Shown here one piece after another: positions 8,103 to 15,903 of a DNA stretch of 16,900 nucleotides. Under the pieces are notes generated by a model. That model saw only the letters and a program-made list of their open reading frames with translations. It made no database searches and was not told where the DNA came from. Positions within the stretch are counted from its first letter, which is position 1. Every line of letters begins with the position of its first letter. Position numbers and translations under genes: made by a program. Origin of the DNA: JAWLBR01 sp041687495 (GTDB lineage: Bacteria > Bacillota > Limnochordia > DTU087 > JAAYGB01); NCBI GenBank assembly GCA_041687495.1, contig JAWLBR010000070.1, forward strand, positions 1 to 16,900, read 5' to 3'.

Positions 8103-8130
8103 ACTGTTCTGCCTTTCCCGAGCAGACAGT
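8103..8130 (-). terminator. Hairpin just downstream of the transpeptidase gene
   Basis: ACTGTTCTGC (8103-8112) pairs with GCAGACAGT (8122-8130) with one bulged base and a 9-base loop. It starts 8 bases past the transpeptidase stop on the minus strand. It has no T run, so it may be a 3' stabilising stem acting ahead of the bidirectional terminator at 8061-8092. Confidence 0.45.
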
Positions 8131-8138
8131 CGCATTCC

Positions 8139-9563
8139 CTAATAGCGGCGTCTAAGGCTGATCAGGTTGCCGATCGGGTCCCAGGCTGAGGACCACCCCC
8201 GCAGGTGCGGAAGGAGCTTGAGCACGGGTACATATGTTGTTCCATTTCGCCTCCAGCCAGGAATCAGAGTCCCGGCTATCTCGACCCAAGTTGCAGACCG
8301 ACCTATCACCACGCCAACGGGTGGCAGTATGGGCCTGACCGGATCAAGGGGAATCCAGCATTCGCCCGCACTGATCAGGCCTGTTCCAACCTGCTGGCCG
8401 TCAATGGCAACGACTGGATAGTCAATGCGAACCTCGGTCACCCCAGGTGTCCACTGTGCTCTGGCTCCCAACATTGCGGCAATTTGCTCTGCCGAAGCAA
8501 GTTGTGAACCCTTGCCCCGAATCATCGCCCCAAGCTCGTCTGCCACCTGAGCAAAGCTCACCAACAGTTGGGTACCACGCCGCTCCGGGCGAAGATAACT
8601 TCTGATTCCGTTTATGGTAATCTCAACAGGAACAATATCTACTGTCTCGCCAAGTCTAGTCACGTAACCCCCGAAACGATTAACTGCAATCTCGACCGGT
8701 ACATAGCACGTTGAACCGAACCACTTCACATGCAGCGATGACGTCTGCAGCTGGGTCAGCCTGTTGCTAGCATCACCTTCCCGTGCTATACATTTCAGGC
8801 TGTCAATAGGGACATATACCTGTCCATCCAAGTACACACCCTCGGTCAGCGGAGTCCGGTCCCAGGATACCTCTACTGTGAGCGGAATCTGGTGCTCCCG
8901 GCCATCGGCAGCGGCCAGCACGTGCTGTAACGCCCCCCGATGCACCTTTTCGGTCACACCGAAACTTCTTAGCTTCGCCAACACCTTATCGAGCGTGTTG
9001 GTCCCCTGTCCGTAGATATCTGGATATACGGTTAGACTCGGCCAACGACCCTCACTGGGCTCATTGATGACAACAGTCTCGTAGACAAACGTTACTGGTG
9101 TGCCTGTCCGTACCCGCTGAGCCAGTTCTTCCACATCTGAGTTGTGCATTCGGATGCACCCGGAAGAAACTGCTTCCCCGATTGAGCTGGGGTCGTTGGT
9201 TCCATGAATCCCATAGCTGGGAAACCCAAGACCAAGCCAGCGAGTGCCTACCGGGTTGTCAGGGCCCGGCGGGACCGGCTCCAGACTCTTTTCGAGCCAT
9301 CCAGGCGGATAGTATGTAGGGTTAACAACCTTGTTGACGATTTCTGTCTTCCCTGTCAGCGAAGGCGCAAACCGGTGCCCGACAGCAATCGGATAACATC
9401 CAGCCAAGATCCCGTCCTCATACAAAGCCAGTGAAAACCCGGGAATATTGATGATGATCTCACTTCTGTACCCGCTAGCACGCGCCTGGGTGTACCCACA
9501 CATCATGGTAACCAGCATGAGGGCCCAGACAATCCAGTGTCGTGCACGAAGCTCTACCCACAT
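8139..9563 (-). CDS. Secreted L,D-transpeptidase (YkuD domain) with C-terminal stalk-like repeats
   Basis: This is a 474-residue exported protein. A signal peptide (residues 1-29, ending ARA) is followed by a YkuD catalytic domain (about 33-162). The signature is HGTN at 120-123 with SSGCIRM at 133-139, and the nucleophile is C136. Such enzymes make 3-3 peptidoglycan cross-links or attach proteins to the wall. From about 235 to the end come degenerate repeats with xVYVPxxxL, CYVPVEIAV and TTYVPVLKLL cores, ending in SAWDPIGNLISL. These resemble the copper-amine-oxidase N-terminal-like stalk domains common in clostridial surface proteins. No metal-ligand pattern is visible, so the role is probably structural. 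The ATG at 9563 has a GGTGG ribosome site 6 bases upstream. It converges on the SLH gene. Confidence 0.93.
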   Translation of the reverse strand: MWVELRARHWIVWALMLVTMMCGYTQARASGYRSEIIINIPGFSLALYEDGILAGCYPIAVGHRFAPSLTGKTEIVNKVVNPTYYPPGWLEKSLEPVPPGPDNPVGTRWLGLGFPSYGIHGTNDPSSIGEAVSSGCIRMHNSDVEELAQRVRTGTPVTFVYETVVINEPSEGRWPSLTVYPDIYGQGTNTLDKVLAKLRSFGVTEKVHRGALQHVLAAADGREHQIPLTVEVSWDRTPLTEGVYLDGQVYVPIDSLKCIAREGDASNRLTQLQTSSLHVKWFGSTCYVPVEIAVNRFGGYVTRLGETVDIVPVEITINGIRSYLRPERRGTQLLVSFAQVADELGAMIRGKGSQLASAEQIAAMLGARAQWTPGVTEVRIDYPVVAIDGQQVGTGLISAGECWIPLDPVRPILPPVGVVIGRSATWVEIAGTLIPGWRRNGTTYVPVLKLLPHLRGWSSAWDPIGNLISLRRRY

Positions 9564-9700
9564 ACGGATCCACCGTCCTCAACAGAATTCACCATAGTCT
9601 ACAGTATATTCCAGCACCATCGTTTGTATTCCCACGGCGGCAGCCCCTGCGCTCCTAACTTGCCCACAGTTTTAATGTGAAAACATGAGCTCGTACGCTA

Positions 9701-9729
9701 TTGACAGAATGAGACCAGCTTGCTATTAT
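9701..9729 (+). promoter_or_regulatory. Near-consensus sigma-A promoter of the feo operon
   Basis: TTGACA (9701-9706), a 17-bp spacer and TATTAT (9724-9729) with a TGC extension directly before the -10 form the best promoter in the window. It lies 61 bases before the feoA ATG, so the transcript should start near 9736, inside the Fur-like palindrome. A core this strong fits a promoter whose output is set by a repressor. Confidence 0.85.
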
Positions 9730-9734
9730 TTAGC

Positions 9735-9749
9735 TGAGAATGGTTTTCA
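9735..9749 (+). promoter_or_regulatory. Candidate Fur/PerR-family operator at the feo start site
   Basis: TGAGAATGGTTTTCA is a 7-1-7 palindrome. It matches TGATAAT-n-ATTATCA at 11 of 14 arm positions, and the wider 9736-9754 stretch matches the 19-base Fur consensus at 13 of 19. It covers the predicted transcription start, so a bound iron-loaded repressor would block initiation. Whether Fur or the PerR-type protein at 15448-15873 binds here is unknown. Confidence 0.6.
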
Positions 9750-9790
9750 CTTTCGATATGCCGTTCCCACGACTAAGGAGGGAGTTCACC

Positions 9791-10027
9791 ATGACTTTAG
9801 CGCAAGCCCGGCCTGGGCAGCTGCTACGGATTTCGCAAATACCCGACCCGGTGGTTCGGGCCCAAGCCACTCGATTTGGAATCAATGAGGGTGCTGATGT
9901 GGAGTGCTTTGAGGTTGTACCCCGGGGCCCCATCATTCTGCGCAAGAGGCGCCAAGAGATTGCCGTTGGAAGAAGGTTAGCGGAGAAAATCGGCATTGAG
10001 CTACACAAGGGTCAGGTGAGAATATGA
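9791..10027 (+). CDS. feoA: Ferrous iron transport protein FeoA
   Basis: This 78-residue cytoplasmic protein has an SH3-like fold and works with FeoB in ferrous iron uptake. The typical course is visible: an N-terminal LAQARPGQLLRISQI strand pair, a helix (VRAQATRFGI), then the GADVECFEVVPRGPIILRKRRQEIAVGRRLAEKI beta-barrel half. The ATG at 9791 follows AAGGAGGG by about 7 bases. An earlier in-frame start at 9740 would fall inside the operator and upstream of the ribosome site, so it is rejected. The stop codon overlaps the feoB start by 4 bases (ATGA), indicating translational coupling. It is the first gene of the Fur-box-controlled operon. Confidence 0.94.
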   Translation: MTLAQARPGQLLRISQIPDPVVRAQATRFGINEGADVECFEVVPRGPIILRKRRQEIAVGRRLAEKIGIELHKGQVRI

Positions 10028-11862
10028 GTCATTGCCATGTAGACAAGATCGTCGACGTGCCTACGGGCAGCCGCCAGATCGTCTTAGCCGGCAATCCCAA
10101 CGTTGGCAAATCGGTGGTGTTCCATGAGCTCACTGGAGTATACGCCGATGTTTCCAATTATCCAGGTACGACTGTAGAGCTATTCCACGGTAGGTTCGGG
10201 GACGACGTGGTCATCGACACCCCTGGTATCTACGGGGTCTCCTCCTTTAATGAAGAAGAAGTAGTGGCCAGAGACGTGATCATTGACGCTGACCTGATCA
10301 TCAATGTCGTCGATGCGGTCCACCTAGATCGCGACCTTTTCCTGACCTTACAGCTAATCGATATGGGTAAACCGGTGGTAGTAGCCCTGAACATGATGGA
10401 CGAAGTGGAAAGAGCTGGACAGAAAATAAACATTTCCCGTCTGAAGGAGATGCTTGGTGTTCCCGTCATCCCCATTGTCGCGGTAGAAAAACGAGGACTG
10501 GCCGAACTGAAAAACTCGCTTTCCCAGGCTGCTCAGGGTATCCCGACTGAACTTGGGATCCCTCAAGCCGCGGCAGCTTCTGAGACGGAGCTTTCTCGCG
10601 CAGCCCAGCTTTTGATCTTGGAGGGCGACGAAGACGTAGCTGCCCGATACAGGCAGCAGCCAGCCTCTTACCGTGACCATATCTACGGCAAGAGACGGGA
10701 GCGGGTTAATGCCATCATTGACGACGCCGTTGAGGATACTCAGAGCCGCGCAGGATCACAGCTGCTAAGCCGCCTAATGGTTAAGCCGTTGACAGGAATC
10801 CCCCTCCTTGGCTTAACTTTGTTTCTCATGTACCAGGTAGTGGGTGTCTTCATCGCCGGCAATGTAGTGGATCTGCTTGAAGGTACAGTCATGGGCGAGT
10901 ATTACGAGCCGCTCATGCGCAGCTTGATTGGCAGATTTGCAGCGGAGAACTCTGTGATCTACGAGATCTTGGCCGGAGAGTTTGGAATCTTGACAATGAC
11001 AATTACATATCTTGTGGGTCTGCTGCTGCCCTTGGTAATGGGTTTCTACCTGTTCCTTAGCATTTTGGAGGACTCCGGGTACATGCCTCGCATTGCCACT
11101 TTGGTGGACCGAGTATTAACTAAATTCGGACTGAACGGCAGAGCAGTTATTCCCATGATCTTGGGGTTGGGCTGTGTCACCATGGCTACAATTACCACTC
11201 GGATCCTTGGATCACGGCGAGAACGGATTATTGCCACGATGCTGCTGGCTCTGGCTATCCCCTGCTCGGCGCAGCTGGGTGTAATCACGGGCATGTTGGG
11301 CGCCGTCGGCGGCTGGTACTTCGCCCTTTACATCCTGGTGATCTTTGTAACCTTAGTGGTCATCGGCACTGTCCTGAACCGACTGTTGCCCGGGCAGTCT
11401 ACAGACCTGCTCATCGATCTGCCTACGCTGCGGCTACCGCGACCGGTCAATGTGCTGCGAAAGACAGTAAACAAGACGAAGATGTTTGTATTCGAAGCTG
11501 GGCCTTTGTTCTTCCTAGGCGCCCTGATCATCAGCGTAATGAAAGTAACTGGCTTGCTCGAGGCGGTTCAGAGTTTCCTCTACCCCCTAACCGTTGGTTG
11601 GCTGGAGCTCCCCCGACAAGCAAGCACCGCTTTTATCATGGGAATTGTCCGCAGAGACTTTGGAGCAGCCGGCTTATACGACATGGCATTGACTCCAGAG
11701 CAAACTCTGGTGTCGTTGATCACCATTACACTTTTCGTGCCCTGTATCGCCAGCATGATCGTGGTCTTTAAGGAACGTAACTGGAAGGAAGGTTTGGCCA
11801 TCCTGGTGAGTTGTTTTGCCATCGCCTTCACCGTGGGAGGCCTGGTGGCTAAGATCCTGTAG
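10024..11862 (+). CDS. feoB: Ferrous iron transporter FeoB
   Basis: This 612-residue inner-membrane Fe(II) permease has an N-terminal G-protein domain. GTPase motifs are G1 GNPNVGKS (23-30), G2 around NYPGTT (45-50), G3 DTPG (65-68) and G4 NMMD (123-126, the FeoB form of NKxD). A helical spacer (about 165-255) leads to a polytopic membrane part with two gate-like segments. One is GLGCVTMATITTRIL...PCSAQLGV, with conserved Cys residues. The other is IMGIVRRDFGAAGLYDM followed by LFVPCIASM. At 612 residues it is shorter than the E. coli protein (773) and close to the compact clostridial type. The N-terminus MSHCHVD carries a small His/Cys cluster that could touch metal. It overlaps feoA by 4 bases and uses an AGGTGAG ribosome site. 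Confidence 0.96.
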   Translation: MSHCHVDKIVDVPTGSRQIVLAGNPNVGKSVVFHELTGVYADVSNYPGTTVELFHGRFGDDVVIDTPGIYGVSSFNEEEVVARDVIIDADLIINVVDAVHLDRDLFLTLQLIDMGKPVVVALNMMDEVERAGQKINISRLKEMLGVPVIPIVAVEKRGLAELKNSLSQAAQGIPTELGIPQAAAASETELSRAAQLLILEGDEDVAARYRQQPASYRDHIYGKRRERVNAIIDDAVEDTQSRAGSQLLSRLMVKPLTGIPLLGLTLFLMYQVVGVFIAGNVVDLLEGTVMGEYYEPLMRSLIGRFAAENSVIYEILAGEFGILTMTITYLVGLLLPLVMGFYLFLSILEDSGYMPRIATLVDRVLTKFGLNGRAVIPMILGLGCVTMATITTRILGSRRERIIATMLLALAIPCSAQLGVITGMLGAVGGWYFALYILVIFVTLVVIGTVLNRLLPGQSTDLLIDLPTLRLPRPVNVLRKTVNKTKMFVFEAGPLFFLGALIISVMKVTGLLEAVQSFLYPLTVGWLELPRQASTAFIMGIVRRDFGAAGLYDMALTPEQTLVSLITITLFVPCIASMIVVFKERNWKEGLAILVSCFAIAFTVGGLVAKIL

Positions 11863-11892
11863 GCCAACTCTCTACCAGAAGGAGTGACAGTC

Positions 11893-12075
11893 ATGCAGGC
11901 CCAAAACCATTCGGCTAAATGCAGTGCTTGTGGCATGCCGATTCAGCCAGGCACTCTGCGTTGCCCCCGCTGCAACCAACTCCTGATTAGTCTCGACGGC
12001 TGCGGCAGCTGTCAAGGGTGCTCCCTAGCAGGCATTTGCCATCCGCCAGCTCTTAAGGACAAGAAACGCAAATAG
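11893..12075 (+). CDS. FeoB-linked small cysteine-rich protein (zinc ribbon plus FeoC-like Cys cluster)
   Basis: This is a 60-residue soluble protein with eight cysteines. C10-x2-C13-x10-C24-x2-C27 forms a zinc-ribbon knuckle pair (CSACGMPI, CPRCNQLL). It is followed by C37-x2-C40-x2-C43-x5-C49, a cluster very like the iron-sulfur motif of FeoC and the tail of FeoB-associated Cys-rich proteins. The C-terminus is lysine-rich (KDKKRK). It has no membrane helix and no winged helix, unlike those families. The ATG at 11893 is 8 bases after AAGGAG. A GTG at 11884 overlaps the ribosome site and is rejected. The gene lies 30 bases after feoB and before a terminator, so it is the last gene of the feo operon. 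A role as an iron- or redox-sensing accessory of FeoB is inferred, not shown. Confidence 0.8.
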   Translation: MQAQNHSAKCSACGMPIQPGTLRCPRCNQLLISLDGCGSCQGCSLAGICHPPALKDKKRK

Positions 12076-12102
12076 CACCGATGTTCTGCTGCGCTGACTG
12101 CG

Positions 12103-12145
12103 AAACCACTGTCCCCGCCAACGGGCGATAGTGGTTTTGTTGTTG
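12103..12145 (+). terminator. Rho-independent terminator of the feo operon
   Basis: AAACCACT (12103-12110) pairs with AGTGGTTT (12130-12137), with an inner CCCG/CGGG stem at 12114-12117 and 12122-12125, followed by TTTTGTTGTT. It lies about 28 bases after the stop of the cysteine-rich gene. Confidence 0.88.
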
Positions 12146-12245
12146 CACAGTTAGGGTAAGAGTATGCAGCTTGTCCCATTCCAGCCAGCAGCAAAAGCTC
12201 TTGATCCTGGCTTCAGTCTAGGATAGTCTAAGAACTGTACCAAAC
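12146..12245 (+). other. Leader region of nrdJ, unassigned
   Basis: About 100 bases separate the feo terminator from the nrdJ start. An imperfect hairpin, AGCCAG near 12183 with CTGGCT near 12207, can form. I see no B12-box of a cobalamin riboswitch, no clear NrdR-box pair and only weak promoter-like hexamers. No convincing ribosome site precedes the GTG start. Confidence 0.4.
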
Positions 12246-14558
12246 GTGAATCAAAGAAAAGACTTGGAAGCACTGCGAACCAAACATGTACGGTCCTGCA
12301 AGCTTCCCGATTTGGAGGAGGGACCTTCCCTGGAACTTACACCCAACGCGAAAACTGTCCTTGAACGCCGCTATCTGGCCAAGCAGGCCGATACCCAGGA
12401 AACTCCTGAGCAAATGCTCGAGAGAGTTGCAAATAACATAGCCCAGGTGGATGCTACCCAGTATGGAGCAACCAATATTCAAGTAGAGGAACTCAAACAG
12501 CGCTTCTACCAGATTATGGACAAGCTCGAGTTTCTTCCTAACTCACCGACCCTGATGAACGCAGGTCGCGACCTGCAGCAGCTTTCGGCCTGTTTCGTCC
12601 TGCCTATCCCCGACTCGATGGAGGGCATCTTCGATGCCGTAAAGAACGCTGCTCTCATCCACAAGTCGGGCGGAGGGACGGGGTTTTCTTTCTCCCGACT
12701 GCGTCCCAAGAACGATGTGGTGCGCTCCACTGGTGGGGTAGCCAGCGGACCCATATCCTTCTTAAAGGTTTTCAATGCCGCCACTGAAGCGGTCAAGCAA
12801 GGCGGGACAAGACGGGGAGCCAATATGGGCATCCTGCGAGTGGATCACCCTGATATTCTCGACTTCATCAAGTGTAAGCAGGATAACCAAGAGATCACCA
12901 ACTTCAACATATCAGTGGGCATCACTGAGGCCTTCATGTCTGCGGTTGAGTCAGATGGTGAGTACAACCTGGTTAATCCCAGAACAGGCGAGACTGTCAG
13001 TACTCTGCGGGCCAGAGAAGTCTTTGATCTGATCATCACCAGTGCGTGGCAAAATGGTGAGCCGGGCATTGTGTTCCTTGATCGGATGAATCGCTTCAAC
13101 CCCACACCGGCACTGGGAGATATTGAGTCGACTAACCCTTGCGGCGAGCAGCCGCTGCTACCCTATGAGAGCTGCAACCTTGGTTCTCTTAATCTGAGCA
13201 AATTTGTCTCAGGCGAGGAGGTTGCTTGGGATCGCCTGCGGGAGGTGATTCACACCGCGGTGCACTTCCTTGACAATGTAATTGATGCCAACCGTTATCC
13301 CCTACCCGAAATTGAGGCCATGACCAAAGGCAACCGCAAGATTGGTCTAGGCGTCATGGGACTAGCTGATATGCTTATTCAGCTGGGTATCCCCTACAAC
13401 TCAGATGAGGCAATCACCACCGCCGAGGAAGTAATGGGCTTCATTCAACATGAAGGTCGGGCAGCCAGCATCGCGTTGGCAGAAGCGAGGGGCAGCTTCC
13501 CCAACTTTCCCGGTAGCATCTACGATAAGCCGGGAATTCCTGGACTGCGGAATGCAACTATTACGACCATAGCCCCCACTGGGACCATTAGCATCATTGC
13601 CGGAGCATCCTCGGGCATCGAGCCGTTGTTTGCCGTTGCCTATGTCAGAACGGTAATGGACAACGACCAATTGGTGGAGGTCAACCCCCTCTTTGAGGCG
13701 GTGGCCAAAGAGCGCGGCTTTTACTCCCCGGAGCTGATGCAGACCGTGGCAGAGCACGGAAGTATAGCAGACATTACCGCAATCCCTGAGGATGTACGGC
13801 GGGTATTTCTCACGGCCCACGACATCACTCCGGAGCAGCACGTCCGGATGCAGTCAGCCTTCCAGAAGTTTACCGACAACGCCGTATCAAAGACGGTAAA
13901 CCTGCCTAACTCCGCCAGTCCCCAGGACGTGTCTGAGGTGTTCTGGCAAGCATTCCGGGGCGGGTGCAAAGGGGTCACGGTGTACAGAGATGGAAGTCGC
14001 TCCGGACAGGTGCTAAGCGTCAAGGCCAAGCAACCTTCTCCTGAGAAGCAAATACCGGAGAAGACAGACAGTGCGCAGCCGGCCAGTATTAGGCCTCGAC
14101 CACAGGTGACCTGTGGACGGACTCAACGGGTACCCACGGCACATGGCAATATGTATGTGACCATCAACGAGGACGAGTATGGCATTTGCGAAGTCTTTGC
14201 CCAAACCGGCAAATCAGGTGGAGACGCGGCAGCGAACAATGAGGCCATCGCCCGGCTCATCTCCATCGCCCTTCGGGCAGGCATCCCGCCGGAAGATATC
14301 GTCAAGCAGTTGCGGGGAATTCGCTCATCTACTCCGGTCTGGTTCAACGGCGGAATGGTGCTGTCTGGTCCCGATGGTATCGCCATTGCCATTGAGCAAT
14401 ATCTGCACTACCGACGCACCGGCAATGAGCTGAACAAGATCGTAACGGCCGTGGACTTAGCGGCTCCCGTGGGGGAATGCCCTGACTGCGGAGGAGCTCT
14501 GCAGCACGAAGAAGGGTGCTCTACTTGCCATCAGTGCGGATACTCTAAGTGTAGCTAA
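12246..14558 (+). CDS. nrdJ: Adenosylcobalamin-dependent (class II) ribonucleoside-diphosphate reductase
   Basis: This 770-residue enzyme reduces ribonucleotides to deoxyribonucleotides using a B12-generated thiyl radical. It needs neither oxygen nor a second radical subunit. Visible motifs are LPNSPTLMNAG (97-107), LSACFV with C116, HKSGGGTGFSFSRLRP (139-154), the active-site NPCGE (297-301, C299 and E301) and C310. PTGTIS (445-450) and a region near GCKGVTVYRDGSR (573-585) end the barrel. A Pro/Lys linker (about 592-620) leads to a TSCPD domain (about 621-722). A Cys-rich tail follows (C745, C748, C758, C761, C764, C769) that should combine a zinc ribbon with the redox cysteines that re-reduce the active site. 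The start is taken as GTG 12246, because an in-frame stop lies at 12219-12221 and no ATG is near. It lacks a clear ribosome site, so the start is uncertain by a few codons. Confidence 0.95.
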   Translation: MNQRKDLEALRTKHVRSCKLPDLEEGPSLELTPNAKTVLERRYLAKQADTQETPEQMLERVANNIAQVDATQYGATNIQVEELKQRFYQIMDKLEFLPNSPTLMNAGRDLQQLSACFVLPIPDSMEGIFDAVKNAALIHKSGGGTGFSFSRLRPKNDVVRSTGGVASGPISFLKVFNAATEAVKQGGTRRGANMGILRVDHPDILDFIKCKQDNQEITNFNISVGITEAFMSAVESDGEYNLVNPRTGETVSTLRAREVFDLIITSAWQNGEPGIVFLDRMNRFNPTPALGDIESTNPCGEQPLLPYESCNLGSLNLSKFVSGEEVAWDRLREVIHTAVHFLDNVIDANRYPLPEIEAMTKGNRKIGLGVMGLADMLIQLGIPYNSDEAITTAEEVMGFIQHEGRAASIALAEARGSFPNFPGSIYDKPGIPGLRNATITTIAPTGTISIIAGASSGIEPLFAVAYVRTVMDNDQLVEVNPLFEAVAKERGFYSPELMQTVAEHGSIADITAIPEDVRRVFLTAHDITPEQHVRMQSAFQKFTDNAVSKTVNLPNSASPQDVSEVFWQAFRGGCKGVTVYRDGSRSGQVLSVKAKQPSPEKQIPEKTDSAQPASIRPRPQVTCGRTQRVPTAHGNMYVTINEDEYGICEVFAQTGKSGGDAAANNEAIARLISIALRAGIPPEDIVKQLRGIRSSTPVWFNGGMVLSGPDGIAIAIEQYLHYRRTGNELNKIVTAVDLAAPVGECPDCGGALQHEEGCSTCHQCGYSKCS

Positions 14559-14591
14559 GGATGCGCGGATACGACAGCACTAAGGATATCG

Positions 14592-14624
14592 AAAGGGCAG
14601 GCTCGCATGAGCCTGCCCTTTTCA
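14592..14624. terminator. Bidirectional terminator between nrdJ and sfsA
   Basis: AAAGGGCAGGCT (14592-14603) pairs perfectly with AGCCTGCCCTTT (14610-14621) around the 6-base loop CGCATG, and the A and T runs at either end serve both strands. It lies 34 bases after the nrdJ stop and about 40 bases beyond the sfsA stop on the other strand. Confidence 0.93.
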
Positions 14625-14663
14625 CTGTAGGAGTGTTTGGTTTCCAGACGCCTGACCCGCTTC

Positions 14664-15398
14664 CTAACTGCCGAGAATCTGAAGGTCGGCGTCCACAGGA
14701 ACTGCACGTCTCAGTCCCATCTCGATCACATCACTGCCCCGGCGCCGTACACTACAGGCATATGCAAAGATCTCAACTCCAGCGGCTTTAGCAGCTCGTA
14801 CCGCCGCTGCGAAGTGCGGATCCATGACTGAATTTGGAGTAAACACCCGTCCGTCCTCTCGCTGAATAACGAAAATCACGGCAGCCTCGAGCCCCTGAGA
14901 CTTAGCAGTAATCAGTTCCCGCACATGCCTGGCTCCACGGGTGGTAGGCGCATCTGGAAAAAGTGCTACCCCATTCTCAACTAGAGTCACCGACTTGACT
15001 TCGATTAAGAATTGGCGTCCGTGGGCGAAGGCGCTGAAGTCAAACCGACTGCTGGCAAACTTGACCTCAGCGGTTACCGAGTCCATTGGCGGCAGCCCAG
15101 ACAGCCTTCCCGTAGCCAGCCAGCCGGCCACCAAGTGGTTCGGAAGGTGTGAGTCGATGCTGACCAGGTTCCCGCAGTACTCAACGAATGCAGCCGTGTA
15201 CTGAGTCTTGCGTTTAGGCGAGGGTCGGTGTAGCAAACCAATGGTGGCGCCGGGAACCAAAAGCTCGCCCATCCGGCCCGAACTAGGGACATGGGCCAGT
15301 TCCGGCTCTTCATCAGGGTCAATGCGTACCTGCGCGCAGAAACGGTTGACGCGCCGAATAAAGCTCCCCCATATGACCTTGACCTGGTAGTCGGCCAT
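14664..15398 (-). CDS. sfsA: SfsA family DNA-binding/nuclease-like protein
   Basis: SfsA was first described as a sugar fermentation stimulation protein. The fold combines an OB-like N-terminal domain with a restriction-endonuclease-like core, and its cellular role is unsettled. Family motifs seen are FIRRVNRF at the N-terminus, HVPSSGRMGELLVPG, the SRFDF box, the nuclease-like core FLIEVKSVTL, FPDAPTTRGARHVREL, and MDPHFAAAVRAAKAAGVEIFAYAC. With the ATG at 15398 the protein is 244 residues and begins where the E. coli protein begins. The frame stays open upstream to an ATG at 15473 inside perR, giving 269 residues, and neither start has a good ribosome site. The gene follows perR on the same strand by 49 bases, or by overlap if the longer start is used, so the two are probably cotranscribed. 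Confidence 0.9.
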   Translation of the reverse strand: MADYQVKVIWGSFIRRVNRFCAQVRIDPDEEPELAHVPSSGRMGELLVPGATIGLLHRPSPKRKTQYTAAFVEYCGNLVSIDSHLPNHLVAGWLATGRLSGLPPMDSVTAEVKFASSRFDFSAFAHGRQFLIEVKSVTLVENGVALFPDAPTTRGARHVRELITAKSQGLEAAVIFVIQREDGRVFTPNSVMDPHFAAAVRAAKAAGVEIFAYACSVRRRGSDVIEMGLRRAVPVDADLQILGS

Positions 15399-15447
15399 CA
15401 CGGTTGCGCTCTGCTGTCCCCGATTCTTAGTATCCCCTAAGTTCGGC

Positions 15448-15873
15448 TCAATTGGCATTGCTTTGGACATCATCGACGGCCACTTGACAGTTGTGGCAAA
15501 AACCGTAGAACTCCATACGATGATCGGTAACAGTGAAGCCGGTGTCCGCTGCTGCCAGTTTCTCGAGGTCGTGCATAACGGTCATACCCATGTCGAAGAC
15601 CTCGCCACACACGCGACATACGAAATGGTAATGCGGTTCTGGATTTCCATCAAAGCGACTGTAAGTACTTCCATACGAAAGCTCCAAAGCTTCACCCATC
15701 TCCGTCAGGCAGCGAAGATTTCGATATACCGTGCCCAAGCTGACGTTGGGAAGCTCTTTACGAACCTCTTGGTAGATCCAATCGGCTGTAGGATGACAGT
15801 CGGTACTGCGTAGGACCTCCAGAATGACTTCCCGCTGTTTTGTCTTGCGAATGAATCCTTTCTTCTCAGCCAT
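15448..15873 (-). CDS. perR: PerR-type Fur family metalloregulator
   Basis: This 141-residue dimeric repressor has an N-terminal winged helix (about 10-75; recognition helix near SLGTVYRNLRCL) and a C-terminal metal and dimerisation domain. Aligned with B. subtilis PerR, all five regulatory-metal ligands are present: H27 in CHPTAD, D75 in SRFD, H81 and H83 in HYHF, and D94 in EVFD. The structural zinc site is C86-x2-C89 and C126-x2-C129. Asp rather than Glu at position 94 favours the PerR type, which senses peroxide by histidine oxidation, over Fur proper. The metal specificity is still inferred. The ATG at 15873 follows GGGGAG by 6 bases. An operator-like palindrome and a promoter lie upstream and suggest autoregulation. 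It is the only Fur family regulator in the window. Confidence 0.9.
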   Translation of the reverse strand: MAEKKGFIRKTKQREVILEVLRSTDCHPTADWIYQEVRKELPNVSLGTVYRNLRCLTEMGEALELSYGSTYSRFDGNPEPHYHFVCRVCGEVFDMGMTVMHDLEKLAAADTGFTVTDHRMEFYGFCHNCQVAVDDVQSNAN

Positions 15874-15903
15874 GTGTATCTCCCCTGAAATTGCACTTAT
15901 TAG

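Noticed and set aside
9740..9790. Upstream in-frame start for feoA adding 17 residues
   Set aside because: It lies before the AAGGAGGG ribosome site and inside the operator/start-site region. The added residues are not FeoA-like.
12146..12245. Cobalamin riboswitch ahead of nrdJ
   Set aside because: The location would be logical, but the leader is only about 100 bases, too short, and no B12-box-like sequence is present.
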